Below, piece after piece: positions 25,941 to 34,575 of a DNA stretch of 64,000 bases (position 1 is its first letter; every line of letters starts with the position of its first letter). Location: positions 124,001 through 188,000 of the forward strand of contig NC_014632.1 of the NCBI RefSeq assembly GCF_000165505.1, in the 5' to 3' direction. A program made the position numbers and the translations under genes. Source of the stretch: Ilyobacter polytropus DSM 2926. GTDB lineage: Bacteria > Fusobacteriota > Fusobacteriia > Fusobacteriales > Fusobacteriaceae. A model generated the notes under the pieces. That model was not told the DNA's origin. It did no database searches and worked only from the letters and a program-made list of their open reading frames with translations.

Positions 25941-25986
25941 ATGAAGAAAATTAAAAGAAATGTCCATAAATTTTAATTTTCTTCAT
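25941..25986. promoter_or_regulatory. perfect 16-bp inverted repeat upstream of the regulator gene
   Basis: Arms atgaagaaaattaaaa (25941-25956) and ttttaattttcttcat (25971-25986) are exact complements separated by 14 bases. It lies about 85-130 bases upstream of the regulator start on the minus strand, a position suited to an operator or a leader hairpin. No long T-run follows on either strand, so it is not an obvious terminator. The remaining parts of 25856-26131 hold no gene I can support. Confidence 0.5.
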
Positions 25987-26131
25987 TTTAAAATCCGATT
26001 TTTTCAATAGATTTGTATAAAGAATTTGTCTGATTTATCTCAGGATCTCTAAGGTTATAAGTAATGATTAAGAAATTTAAATATTTTTTATTTTATTCTT
26101 TTTTTGAGGATGATTTAATTTTAACTACAAC

Positions 26132-26168
26132 AAAAAAAGACTCTCTAGAATATCTATTCTAGAGAGTC
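26132..26168 (-). terminator. intrinsic terminator of the AtoE/dehydrogenase/BKACE operon
   Basis: A perfect 14-bp stem (gactctctagaata / tattctagagagtc) with a 2-base loop is followed on the minus strand by seven T residues. It lies about 70 bases past the AtoE stop. Its core resembles the terminator at 2509-2542. Confidence 0.85.
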
Positions 26169-26239
26169 TGCATATTGAGTTTCAGGAAATGTACACAGGG
26201 TGTTTATCAACTGTTTTTTGTGATTAGGAAAATAGCGAT

Positions 26240-27625
26240 TTACAGTATTGATGGTAAAATAAGTAAGCCTACAGAAGTTACAATTGCCCATACAAACCAG
26301 ATAAAGGCCATGAATCCCCAAACACTTTTAAGTTTCATTCCAACTAATGATAATGCTGGTATAACGTATAGAGGCTGAATCAGGTTAGTTGCTTCATCCC
26401 CTAAGATAAATGCATTTACTATTGTAGGCATATGTGCTCCCACTGATTTACCTGCTTCTACTAAAATCGGACCTTGTATAATCCACTGTCCACCTTGAGA
26501 TGGTACAAATAGATTTACTACTGATGCTGATAAATATGCAAATAAAGGCATAGTATTAGGTGTAGCAATTGAAATCATTGCATTGGCCACTATAGTAGCT
26601 AAGCCTGATACTGCCATAAGACCCATTATACCACTGTAAAATGGAAATTGAATCATTACAGGTGCAGCAGATTTAATTGAATCGGAAAAAGCTCCTGTAA
26701 ACTTTGTAGGTGTCTTATATAAAAATACATTTAATACTAAGAACATAAATATTACAAAGTTAAAGTTTAAAGAATTTAAGAAACCTTTTGAAAATATAGA
26801 TGTTGCTATAACAATTAAACCAGCTATTCCCAATAAAAACATGATAAATTTATTGTTATTCATTTTATCTGCCGGAGTCATCTCAGATTCAACGGTTTTT
26901 TCTTCAGCTACTGCTGCATCTAAATCTCCCTCAAAGCTAACTACTTCATCAGCTGGTGCCTTAGTTAAAATAACTATCCCTATTGTAACTGCGGCAATTA
27001 TGAAGAATAATATTGTATTTATAGGGTTATAAGTTGTCATACTCTGTGGCATAACTCCTAGCTGATCAACTAGAAAATGGTCCTTACCGGCTAGTAGTGC
27101 GTATGCGGATGCACTAGGACACCATGATTGACCCAATAACATAGTGGAATATCCTGCTGCTATAAGCAGCGGGAAATGTAAACCCTTTACATTTTTAGAC
27201 AGTTGTCTTGCAAATATTGGTGTAAGGATTAGTGAGAATGACCAGTTTATAACTGATGAAGCCAGTCCAAATATTAAAAGCATAACAATGGCCATATTAC
27301 GTGTTTTGGCAATCTTGGATATTTTTTCCAGTCCAGCACTGATTTGTGGAGATTTGGCCGCCGCCCCACAGACTATAACCATTAAAGACATTTGAAAAGC
27401 AAAGCCGTTCATGGCCCATATCTTTCCATACCAACCATTTATCAAATCAATTGGAGAACTTCCTGCTACCATACCAAAAACAAAGATTACAAGTGTCAAT
27501 ATTACACAAAACACAAATGAATCAGGTATTACTTTATCTGCTGCAAATTGAAATTTTTTGGAAAATCTCCAGAGAAATGAACCCTTATCACTGCTTAGCG
27601 ATATTTCTTGAGTGTTATTAGACAT
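26240..27625 (-). CDS. atoE: AtoE-type short-chain fatty acid transporter
   Basis: The 461-residue membrane protein has about 12 hydrophobic segments and the family stretches SFVFCVILTLVIFVFGM, LLIAAGYSTMLLGQSWCPSASAYALL and FVPSQGGQWIIQGPILVEAG. This matches the short-chain fatty acid transporter family (AtoE). It probably moves acetoacetate, 3-hydroxybutyrate or a similar acid. It ends a three-gene operon with a 3-hydroxyacyl-CoA-type dehydrogenase and a BKACE enzyme, which can yield acetoacetate. A 100-bp gap separates it from the dehydrogenase. AGGGGGG precedes the ATG. Confidence 0.9.
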   Translation of the reverse strand: MSNNTQEISLSSDKGSFLWRFSKKFQFAADKVIPDSFVFCVILTLVIFVFGMVAGSSPIDLINGWYGKIWAMNGFAFQMSLMVIVCGAAAKSPQISAGLEKISKIAKTRNMAIVMLLIFGLASSVINWSFSLILTPIFARQLSKNVKGLHFPLLIAAGYSTMLLGQSWCPSASAYALLAGKDHFLVDQLGVMPQSMTTYNPINTILFFIIAAVTIGIVILTKAPADEVVSFEGDLDAAVAEEKTVESEMTPADKMNNNKFIMFLLGIAGLIVIATSIFSKGFLNSLNFNFVIFMFLVLNVFLYKTPTKFTGAFSDSIKSAAPVMIQFPFYSGIMGLMAVSGLATIVANAMISIATPNTMPLFAYLSASVVNLFVPSQGGQWIIQGPILVEAGKSVGAHMPTIVNAFILGDEATNLIQPLYVIPALSLVGMKLKSVWGFMAFIWFVWAIVTSVGLLILPSIL

Positions 27626-27725
27626 TTTATCCCCCCTTATATCATTCTTTAAAATTTTTACGATGACCCAATTCCCAATTTACCATCATGAATTTATTCA
27701 AGTTACATATTTTTTAGGGATCTTC

Positions 27726-28670
27726 TTAAATATAATCTTTAGAGACTTTTAGTTGCTTTAATAATTTTATGGTGTAAGCTTCTTTAGCTGTCTTGGCTGC
27801 CTCAGTACCTTCGTATTTATAAAAACCTTCTCCAGATTTAAGTCCAAGCTTTCCTTCTTCCACCTTCTTTTCTAGCAATGGATTAGCCTTTTGTGTATTA
27901 TCCATTACGGCTAGGAGGTTGTCCCCTACTATTTTCCAGATATCAAGTCCTCCGAAATCTGCTATCTCCAACTGCCCAGTACTGCAGTATCTAAATGCAG
28001 GACCAAATTTTAATGCTCTGTCTATATCGGCAGGCTCTGCTACTTCCATCTCTATTAGTGAAAATACCTCTCTTGCCACTGCCTGCTGTATTCTGTTGGC
28101 AACTAAACCATCGACTTCTTTGAGTACCTTGACTATCTGTTTGCCTATTGATTTGTAAAGTTTTTCCACTTTATCATAGGTCTCTTGTGAGGTGTCGCCA
28201 AAGAATGTGAGCTCGGCAATGGGCATGATATGTGGAGGGTTGTACCAGTGATTTATTATGCAGTTTTTCTTTCTCTTTTCTGATGCCTCAGAGACCATAT
28301 CTGAAAGTTTAAGACTAGAAGTGTTTGAAGCAAATATGGCTTCAGCAGGAGCTAATTTATCAAGTTTCTTGAAAAGTTCCTTTTTTATATCCAGTCTTTC
28401 TAAAACAGACTCTATGATATAGTCTGCCTCTTTTGCTGCCGATTCTAGGTCTTCACATAGAGTTATTCTGCCGATTATTTCATCTATTTCATCTGATTTT
28501 ATTACTTTTTCGCTGGCAAGAATCAAAAGCTCTTCTCTGATTGCTGCTATGGCCTTCGTAAGTGCTTCTGCAGACAAATCAAATAAATTTACGTTATATC
28601 CATGAATGGCAAAGGCTTCAGCTATACCATGTCCCATAGTACCTGCCCCAACTACAGTTATATTTTTCAT
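27726..28670 (-). CDS. 3-hydroxyacyl-CoA dehydrogenase family NAD-dependent dehydrogenase
   Basis: The 314-residue protein begins with the Rossmann motif VVGAGTMGHGIAEAFAIHGY. NHWYNPPHIMPIAEL near residue 145 contains the catalytic histidine, and DGLVANRIQQAVAREVFSLIE near residue 190 starts the C-terminal dimer domain. It oxidises a 3-hydroxy acid or acyl-CoA to the 3-keto form. The gene overlaps the upstream BKACE gene by one base (TAATG). Together they suggest oxidation to a beta-keto acid and then cleavage with acetyl-CoA, as in carnitine breakdown by carnitine dehydrogenase plus BKACE. The substrate is not shown by sequence. Confidence 0.85.
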   Translation of the reverse strand: MKNITVVGAGTMGHGIAEAFAIHGYNVNLFDLSAEALTKAIAAIREELLILASEKVIKSDEIDEIIGRITLCEDLESAAKEADYIIESVLERLDIKKELFKKLDKLAPAEAIFASNTSSLKLSDMVSEASEKRKKNCIINHWYNPPHIMPIAELTFFGDTSQETYDKVEKLYKSIGKQIVKVLKEVDGLVANRIQQAVAREVFSLIEMEVAEPADIDRALKFGPAFRYCSTGQLEIADFGGLDIWKIVGDNLLAVMDNTQKANPLLEKKVEEGKLGLKSGEGFYKYEGTEAAKTAKEAYTIKLLKQLKVSKDYI

Positions 28671-29494
28671 TATGCCTCCTTCTTTAGACCCAGTATCTCT
28701 CTGGCCTCATCAGGTGTAGCTACTTTATTTCCAAATTCTTCTACTATTCTGGCTGCTCTTTCTACAAGTTGTCTGTTAGATTTTGCCAGCTCGTTTTTTG
28801 AATACATAACATTGTCTTCTAATCCTACTCTAACGTGGCCACCCATAGCAAGAGAAGTCAATAATATAGGAAGATGACCTTTACCTATACCTAATGCCGA
28901 CCATGTAGACCCTTCAGGTATTAGGCTTTTTAGGTAGACTAAGTTTTCTACAGTAGCAGTACTTCCTCCTGCTGCTCCTAATACAAATTGATAGTGGATG
29001 GGAGCTTTTAAAATTCCTTTTTTAAGATAATATAATGAGTTGTATACCATACCGGCATCAAATATTTCTATTTCAGGCTTTACATTACACTCCTGCATAG
29101 TAGTTCCCAATTCCTCTAAAAATTGAGGAGAGTTGATAAATAATCCTGAATGACCCCAGTTCATACTACCACAGTCATAAGATGCCATGTCAGGTCTTAG
29201 TTCTTTAAGGTGTGCCTGTCTTGTTTCATCTGTGGCATTTAGGTCTCCAGATGTAGTCATGTTTATTATTATGTCGCATTTTTCTTTTATGAGTGCTGCA
29301 GTTTCTTTAAATTTTTCTTTGTCCATTGTTCCTTTACCCTCTTCATCACGCATATGTAAATGAGCTACTGCTGCACCTGCTTTATAGCAATCATATACAT
29401 CGTTTGCTATCTCCTGTGGAGTTAAGGGAACATTTGGATTATCTTTTTTTGTTGGCCATGCTCCAGTTGTTGCTACGGTAATAATAGTTTTCAT
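28670..29494 (-). CDS. beta-keto acid cleavage enzyme (BKACE, formerly DUF849)
   Basis: The 274-residue TIM-barrel protein has AHLHMRDEEGKGT near residue 45 (zinc-binding histidines), an INMTTSGD motif near residue 77, and GGHVRVGLEDNVMYSK near residue 232 (zinc and substrate residues). BKACE enzymes condense a beta-keto acid with acetyl-CoA to give acetoacetate and a new CoA ester. The best known is 3-keto-5-aminohexanoate cleavage in lysine fermentation, but other members act on dehydrocarnitine and other substrates. First gene of the operon, with AGGAGG before the ATG. No lysine aminomutase genes are nearby, which argues against the lysine pathway. Confidence 0.9.
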   Translation of the reverse strand: MKTIITVATTGAWPTKKDNPNVPLTPQEIANDVYDCYKAGAAVAHLHMRDEEGKGTMDKEKFKETAALIKEKCDIIINMTTSGDLNATDETRQAHLKELRPDMASYDCGSMNWGHSGLFINSPQFLEELGTTMQECNVKPEIEIFDAGMVYNSLYYLKKGILKAPIHYQFVLGAAGGSTATVENLVYLKSLIPEGSTWSALGIGKGHLPILLTSLAMGGHVRVGLEDNVMYSKNELAKSNRQLVERAARIVEEFGNKVATPDEAREILGLKKEA

Positions 29495-29785
29495 TTAAAT
29501 AACCTCCTGTGTATCTTTTGTGGTTTTAATGTTCTTTTTATTTACATGTGATTAAAAATCATTACGTAAATCTATTTCTATTTAATTATTACAACGAAAT
29601 TTTCGATATGTCAATAAAAATTGCATCGTTTTTTTCGATGGGTTGGATAATTTTTTAAAAAAGATAGTGATAACTAGGAATTCTGAGTGATTAAAAAAAG
29701 AATTAATAAATAACTAAATTTGTAATTTGAAAAAATCTTATAAATTTACTACTTTAATCTGAATGGAAACAGTAAATTATGTTAA

Positions 29786-29825
29786 ATAAAAAAAAGACTA
29801 TCAATTTTTTCGATAGTCTTTTTTC
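29786..29825 (-). terminator. bidirectional intrinsic terminator after lysR
   Basis: AAAAAGACTATC and GATAGTCTTTTT form a strong stem with T-rich tails on both strands. It lies downstream of the LysR gene and upstream of the BKACE operon, so the two are separate transcripts. The flanking A+T-rich DNA (29495-29785 and 29826-29992) shows no gene; TTGACA on the minus strand near 29900 could be part of a promoter but lacks a convincing -10. Confidence 0.8.
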
Positions 29826-29992
29826 TGGATAAATTATTTTTTATATCTTCTCTTAATAAGTTTTGGTTTAATCTTTTATTTGGTGGTGTGTCATGTCAAA
29901 CGCACCAATTCACTTTTTCCCATGGCGAATATGGGTTACAAAGATATACTTTTAAGCCTAATTCCTTTTTAATTTCTGTGAAGGTGAATTTT

Positions 29993-30934
29993 TTATTTCT
30001 CATAATTATTTCTAGATTCAATGTTTTCTTCTCTCATTGAAGTCATGATTATTTTAGAGAATATCTTTGTTGCTTTGGAGACATAGCCTGACGCTGGATA
30101 AGCCAAAGCCAAAGAACGATAAAGTCCTTCTGGACCGATTGAATAATACTCTAAGTCCTTATTTTTATAGGTATACAGTTCGGGCATAAGTGTTGTTCCA
30201 ACACCGACCTTGACTAGGCTTAAGACGGTATTAAAACTGTTTTTAGTATTGCTTATTCTTAAGTTTTCTCTATATTCTTTTTTAACCTTGTCAAAAAATT
30301 CACTCATTATTAGACTTGAAACATTAAAGGTCAAAAATGGCAAATCTTTTACTTCATCTAGATCGATCCAAGGTTTTCCGGTTTTTCCGGCAGTTTTAGC
30401 TATTTTATTTAACCCGAATGATTTATGGGCACACAGCAGAACCTCTTCTTTGAATATCAGGTCATATTTTAATTTACTGTTTGCCAAAGGCAAACTTACC
30501 AGGGCGACGTCTACTTTTTCATGTAATAAAAGAGATTCCTGGTATGCTATATCAGCCTCTATAATCTCCACATCTATATTTTCATATTTTTCTTTAAACT
30601 TTGGAAGCACCTGAGGTAATAAATAAGGGGCCTTAGGTGAGGAAATTGAAAATATTACCTTACCTCTTTTAAGGTTAGATACATCGGCTATTTCGTTTGA
30701 AAGTTTTTTCTTTATGTTTAAAATAGAATCAGCTGCCTTTAAGTATAGTTCCCCCTCATAGGTTGGTCTGAGTCCACCATTGGACCGAATAAATATTTCG
30801 TATCCTATTTGCTTTTCGTAATTTTTTAAAAAATGGCTGAGAGAGGACTGGGCCATAGAAAGTTTTTTAGCGGCTTTTGAGATACTTCCGCATTCATTTA
30901 TCTCGGTGACGTAATTGAGTTCTTTGAGTTCCAT
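29993..30934 (-). CDS. LysR-type transcriptional regulator
   Basis: The 313-residue protein has an N-terminal winged helix-turn-helix (NYVTEINECGSISKAAKKLS, followed by QSSLSHFLKNYEKQIG) and a two-lobe effector domain (VALVSLPLANSKLKYDLIFKEE). These are standard for LysR regulators. It is transcribed toward the BKACE-dehydrogenase-AtoE operon but separated from it by a strong terminator. It probably senses a substrate of that pathway; this is inference from position. AGGG lies before the ATG. Confidence 0.9.
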   Translation of the reverse strand: MELKELNYVTEINECGSISKAAKKLSMAQSSLSHFLKNYEKQIGYEIFIRSNGGLRPTYEGELYLKAADSILNIKKKLSNEIADVSNLKRGKVIFSISSPKAPYLLPQVLPKFKEKYENIDVEIIEADIAYQESLLLHEKVDVALVSLPLANSKLKYDLIFKEEVLLCAHKSFGLNKIAKTAGKTGKPWIDLDEVKDLPFLTFNVSSLIMSEFFDKVKKEYRENLRISNTKNSFNTVLSLVKVGVGTTLMPELYTYKNKDLEYYSIGPEGLYRSLALAYPASGYVSKATKIFSKIIMTSMREENIESRNNYEK

Positions 30935-31252
30935 TCGATCCCTCCAAAAAAATTATTGTATTTGATGATGTATATCTTTCAACAATAAGCGATATTTATC
31001 AACATCATACACTTAAATTTAATATATAACAATGATCAATTTAAAGATTGATTGTAATTCTTTAAAATTCTAAATAGTTATAAACTGTCTTATCAGAACA
31101 AAAGGATAAGTTAGATAACAGCAAATATTAAGGTAAGAACTGAATTCAGAGTAAAGTTAATTGACGATAAAGTTTTTTTAAAATTTTTTTATTTTTTTGA
31201 AGTTGTTTCTATATCTTATAAGAGTAAAATTGTAAATTTTAGGAGTGGTTTT
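30935..31252. other. intergenic region between divergent lysR and RND exporter genes
   Basis: This 318-bp stretch is very A+T-rich. ATGATGT (30965-30971) and ACATCAT (31002-31008) are inverted, 30 bases apart, and could be part of a LysR operator. A weak plus-strand promoter (TTGTTT, 16 bases, TAAAAT) lies about 20-50 bases before the RND start. I see no RNA gene or open frame here. Confidence 0.35.
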
Positions 31253-33844
31253 GTGTTGGTAAAAATAGGAAAATTTGTTCAGAAATTTCATAAGATAATT
31301 TTGTCTGTTTCTTTAGCAGTCACTTTTATTATGCTGTTTTTTATGAGCCAACTTCAGATGAATATGCAGTTTACAGATCTTCTTCCAAAGACCGAAAAAA
31401 CTGTCATATCATATAAAAATGCCATGAAGAACTTTGATACGTTAGATTCTATAGTTGTAGCAGTAAAAGGCCGAGAGGAAGATATAAAAAACTTTTTAGA
31501 AAAAGGTGCCAGAGATATAGAAAAGATAGATGGAGTCAAAACAGTAAGCTATGAAAATCAGGTAAATTTTATGGAAAAAAACATTTTTCTTCTGATGAAA
31601 GAGAAAGATTTGAAAAATAGAGAAGATGCTCTGACTGCAGCTAATCTCAAAGATTTTTTTTACGGAGTAAATGAGGGGTTTGAAAAGGAATATATTCAGG
31701 AATCTCAAAGTGGGAAAATAGATAAAGACAGGATAAAAATCTTAAATTTTCTGAATTTTTTAGAAGAGATAATTTTAAAAATAAAGAAAAACAAAATAAG
31801 TCCGGAAGATGGAAAAAGATTTGTGAGAGGTGAAAGATATATTGTATCTCCAGATAAAAGTATGGGTTTACTGGTGGTGAAGTCCGCAGTGAGTATAGAT
31901 GATTTTGAAAATGTCATAAAAACTGTGAATTCCCTGGAAGAATATTTTCAGAAAGAGTCTAAAAAATACAATGTAGAAATTGAAATGACAGGTCTTCAGG
32001 TGCTATCAAGAGATGAAATGGTGATATCACAGAGAGACATGGAAATTTCTAGTCTTTTATCTTTGATGCTGGTTCTTGGAATATTTATTTTTAGCTTTAA
32101 AATAATAAGATATTCTCTGCTGGCTCTTGTACCTCTTATCACTGGAATCATCTGGACAATGGGGCTGACTTATCTCATCATAGGAACACTCAATATGATG
32201 ACTGCCATGATGGGAGCCATATTGATAGGCTTGGGAATAGATTATTCTATACATATAATATCGGTATTTCTACAAGAGAGAAACAAAGGAATGAATATAG
32301 AAAATTCTGTATCTGCCATTTATTCTAAGGTGATGAGAGGAGTGACCACAGGAGCAGGAACCACAGCTGTAGGTTTTTTTATGTTTGTGTTTAGTGATTT
32401 TCCAGGGTTTCGAGAGTTTGGACTGGTTCTGGGACTGGGGATAATATGCACGCTGATATCGTCGGTTTTTTTACTTCCATCTTTACTCATAATTTTTGGC
32501 AGAAAAACAGGTATAAAAAAACCTAAGAACAGCCAGTTACTAGAAAAAAGTCAATACTTTCTCATAGGTAGAAAAAAAAGTTCTTTCATCATAATTATTC
32601 TTATACTAATAGTAATAGGATCAAAGGCAGGCAAGGTGGAATTTGAAAATGATATGTTGAAAATAGAACCTAAAAATCTTCAGAGTGTGGCCTTGAACAG
32701 GGAAATTATAGATAAATTTGATTTTAGTTCTGACAGCACTATCATTGTGTCTGAAAATTTAGAAAAAGCACAAAAGATTTATGACAAGGCAGACAAACTG
32801 AAAAGTATAGGAGTGATATCTTCAGTTGTATCGTATCTTCCATCTGAAGAAAAGCAGATAAAAAGAATAGAAGCCGGAAAGAAAATAAAAGAAAAAACCG
32901 GCATAGTTCCAGAAAATGAAATCTATGCAGAAGAACTGACAGAAGAGCTTGTGAGACTTGAAAATAACCTTATAGAGTTAGGGGACTTGTCTTATATCGG
33001 AGGAGAGGAAGATATAAGACAAAAGTGTGACAAAATATTAGAGGAGGGGATTATAAGTGAACTAGCTGAAAACATGGATATCTACAAGAAAAACCTTGAA
33101 GAATCTCAGAAAATATTTATAGGGGAGTTGCAGAGTATAATAAGAAAAAGTAATACTGAAAAAATAATAAATCTGAAAGATCTTCCAGATAAAATAAAAG
33201 ATGAGTTTGTAGGAAAAAACAAAACATATATAAGCACCTTTTATCCAAAGGAAGACATATGGAAATCTGATTTTCAGAAAATATACATGAAGGAGATAGA
33301 TACCTTAGGTGAAAATACAACTGGGAGTGTCAAAATATTTCTCAAGGTAATAGAGATATCTGCAACAGAGGGAAGAAAAATTCTTATTCTGACTTTGGCA
33401 GCCATATATTTTGTGTTGGTAGCAGACTTTAGAAGTCTGAAATATGCCACTGCTGCCATTCTTCCAATGACTTTTTCGGTGTTTGGAACTCTAGGGATAA
33501 TGGGTTGGACAGGATTTAAATTTGACATGGTCAACATAATAGGGATACCGCTGATAATAGGTATAGGGGTGGACGACGGAGTTCATATTATACACAGATA
33601 CCTTGTGGATAAAAATTTATTTGTGGCACTAAAAAGCACTGGAAAGTCTGTAACTTTAACAACAATTACAACAGTAGCAGCTTTCGGGACTTTGATGTTA
33701 GCAAGGTATAGGGGCTTTGTTCATTTTGGGATACTTCTAACTATAGGGGTTCTGTTTGCTTATCTTCTAACTATGAGCTTACTTGTGAGTCTTATCTCCA
33801 TATTAGACCGAATAGAAAAAAAATCGGAAGGTGATAAATTATGA
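31253..33844 (+). CDS. RND superfamily exporter (MMPL/HpnN-type)
   Basis: The 863-residue membrane protein has an RND layout: a transmembrane helix near residue 15, a large extracytoplasmic loop, five helices at about 270-425, a helix near 450, a second large loop and five helices at about 705-850. Sterol-sensing-like helices carry GAILIGLGIDYSIHIIS and IPLIIGIGVDDGVHIIHR, with the conserved aspartates expected for proton coupling. Single-chain RND proteins of this group often move lipids or hydrophobic molecules. It is followed, with a four-base overlap, by a LolA-like protein and then an outer-membrane barrel, suggesting a trans-envelope lipid or lipoprotein route. Start is GTG with AGGAG seven bases before. 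Confidence 0.88.
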   Translation: MLVKIGKFVQKFHKIILSVSLAVTFIMLFFMSQLQMNMQFTDLLPKTEKTVISYKNAMKNFDTLDSIVVAVKGREEDIKNFLEKGARDIEKIDGVKTVSYENQVNFMEKNIFLLMKEKDLKNREDALTAANLKDFFYGVNEGFEKEYIQESQSGKIDKDRIKILNFLNFLEEIILKIKKNKISPEDGKRFVRGERYIVSPDKSMGLLVVKSAVSIDDFENVIKTVNSLEEYFQKESKKYNVEIEMTGLQVLSRDEMVISQRDMEISSLLSLMLVLGIFIFSFKIIRYSLLALVPLITGIIWTMGLTYLIIGTLNMMTAMMGAILIGLGIDYSIHIISVFLQERNKGMNIENSVSAIYSKVMRGVTTGAGTTAVGFFMFVFSDFPGFREFGLVLGLGIICTLISSVFLLPSLLIIFGRKTGIKKPKNSQLLEKSQYFLIGRKKSSFIIIILILIVIGSKAGKVEFENDMLKIEPKNLQSVALNREIIDKFDFSSDSTIIVSENLEKAQKIYDKADKLKSIGVISSVVSYLPSEEKQIKRIEAGKKIKEKTGIVPENEIYAEELTEELVRLENNLIELGDLSYIGGEEDIRQKCDKILEEGIISELAENMDIYKKNLEESQKIFIGELQSIIRKSNTEKIINLKDLPDKIKDEFVGKNKTYISTFYPKEDIWKSDFQKIYMKEIDTLGENTTGSVKIFLKVIEISATEGRKILILTLAAIYFVLVADFRSLKYATAAILPMTFSVFGTLGIMGWTGFKFDMVNIIGIPLIIGIGVDDGVHIIHRYLVDKNLFVALKSTGKSVTLTTITTVAAFGTLMLARYRGFVHFGILLTIGVLFAYLLTMSLLVSLISILDRIEKKSEGDKL

Positions 33845-34563
33845 AAAAAATATCGGTGATTTTTTTTATGCTGATTAATATATGTGCTTTTTCGAAAGAT
33901 GCCTCGGAGATACTAAAAAAAATGGAGGATGCTCAAAACTATACAACTTCAAAGGGTGAGTATCTTATGGTTATAGAAAATAAGGGTAAAAAAATAACAT
34001 TGGGATTTGAAGGCTATCATAAAAAATCTCAGGAAGACCTCCAGCTCATGAGATTTACTTTTCCACCTAGAATAGAAGATACTGCAATTCTTATAAAAGA
34101 TGAAAATATATGGTACTACAACAAGAGAAGCAACAGGGTGAGGCTCTTATCAAAAAACGCAAAAAAAGGAAGTATGATGGGATCTAGTTTTAGCTATGAC
34201 GACCTCAACATAGATTATGTGGATGATTTTACAGGGGAAATAATAGAAGAAACAGAGAATTATTATATGCTGAAAGTCTATCCTGTGGATAAGGATAGAA
34301 GTTATAAATATATATTGGCAAAAGTGAGAAAAGATAATTATATAGAGGAAAGTCTAGAGTATTATGACGATAATGAAATAAAATATAAGTTTATGACCAC
34401 TCAGGATGTGAAGCTGGTAAAAAAAAGATGGGTTCCTTTGAAATTGACTATGACAGATCTCATAAGTGGTAAGGTGACTTATATAGAAACAGAGGAAAAA
34501 AGCCTGGATTTTGATTTTTTTATTGAGGACTCCAAATTTTCCGAGAAAAACTTAAAAAAATAA
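33841..34563 (+). CDS. LolA-like outer membrane lipoprotein-sorting protein
   Basis: This 240-residue protein has an N-terminal signal (MKKISVIFFMLINICAFS). The rest resembles the LolA-like family (PF17131 type), with YEYLMVIENK-type beta strands, FTFPPRIEDTAILIKDENIWYY near residues 75-95 and the GSSFSYDDLN motif near residue 120. Such periplasmic proteins bind lipid or acylated partners. The gene overlaps the RND exporter by four bases (ATGA), so they are translationally coupled. It probably accepts a hydrophobic cargo from the exporter and passes it to the outer membrane; this is inference from the family and gene order. Confidence 0.8.
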   Translation: MKKISVIFFMLINICAFSKDASEILKKMEDAQNYTTSKGEYLMVIENKGKKITLGFEGYHKKSQEDLQLMRFTFPPRIEDTAILIKDENIWYYNKRSNRVRLLSKNAKKGSMMGSSFSYDDLNIDYVDDFTGEIIEETENYYMLKVYPVDKDRSYKYILAKVRKDNYIEESLEYYDDNEIKYKFMTTQDVKLVKKRWVPLKLTMTDLISGKVTYIETEEKSLDFDFFIEDSKFSEKNLKK

Positions 34564-34575
34564 GAGGTGATAAAA

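Noticed and set aside
34567-34575. GTG start for the outer-membrane barrel gene
   Set aside because: The GTG overlaps the ribosome site; the ATG nine bases later is properly spaced.
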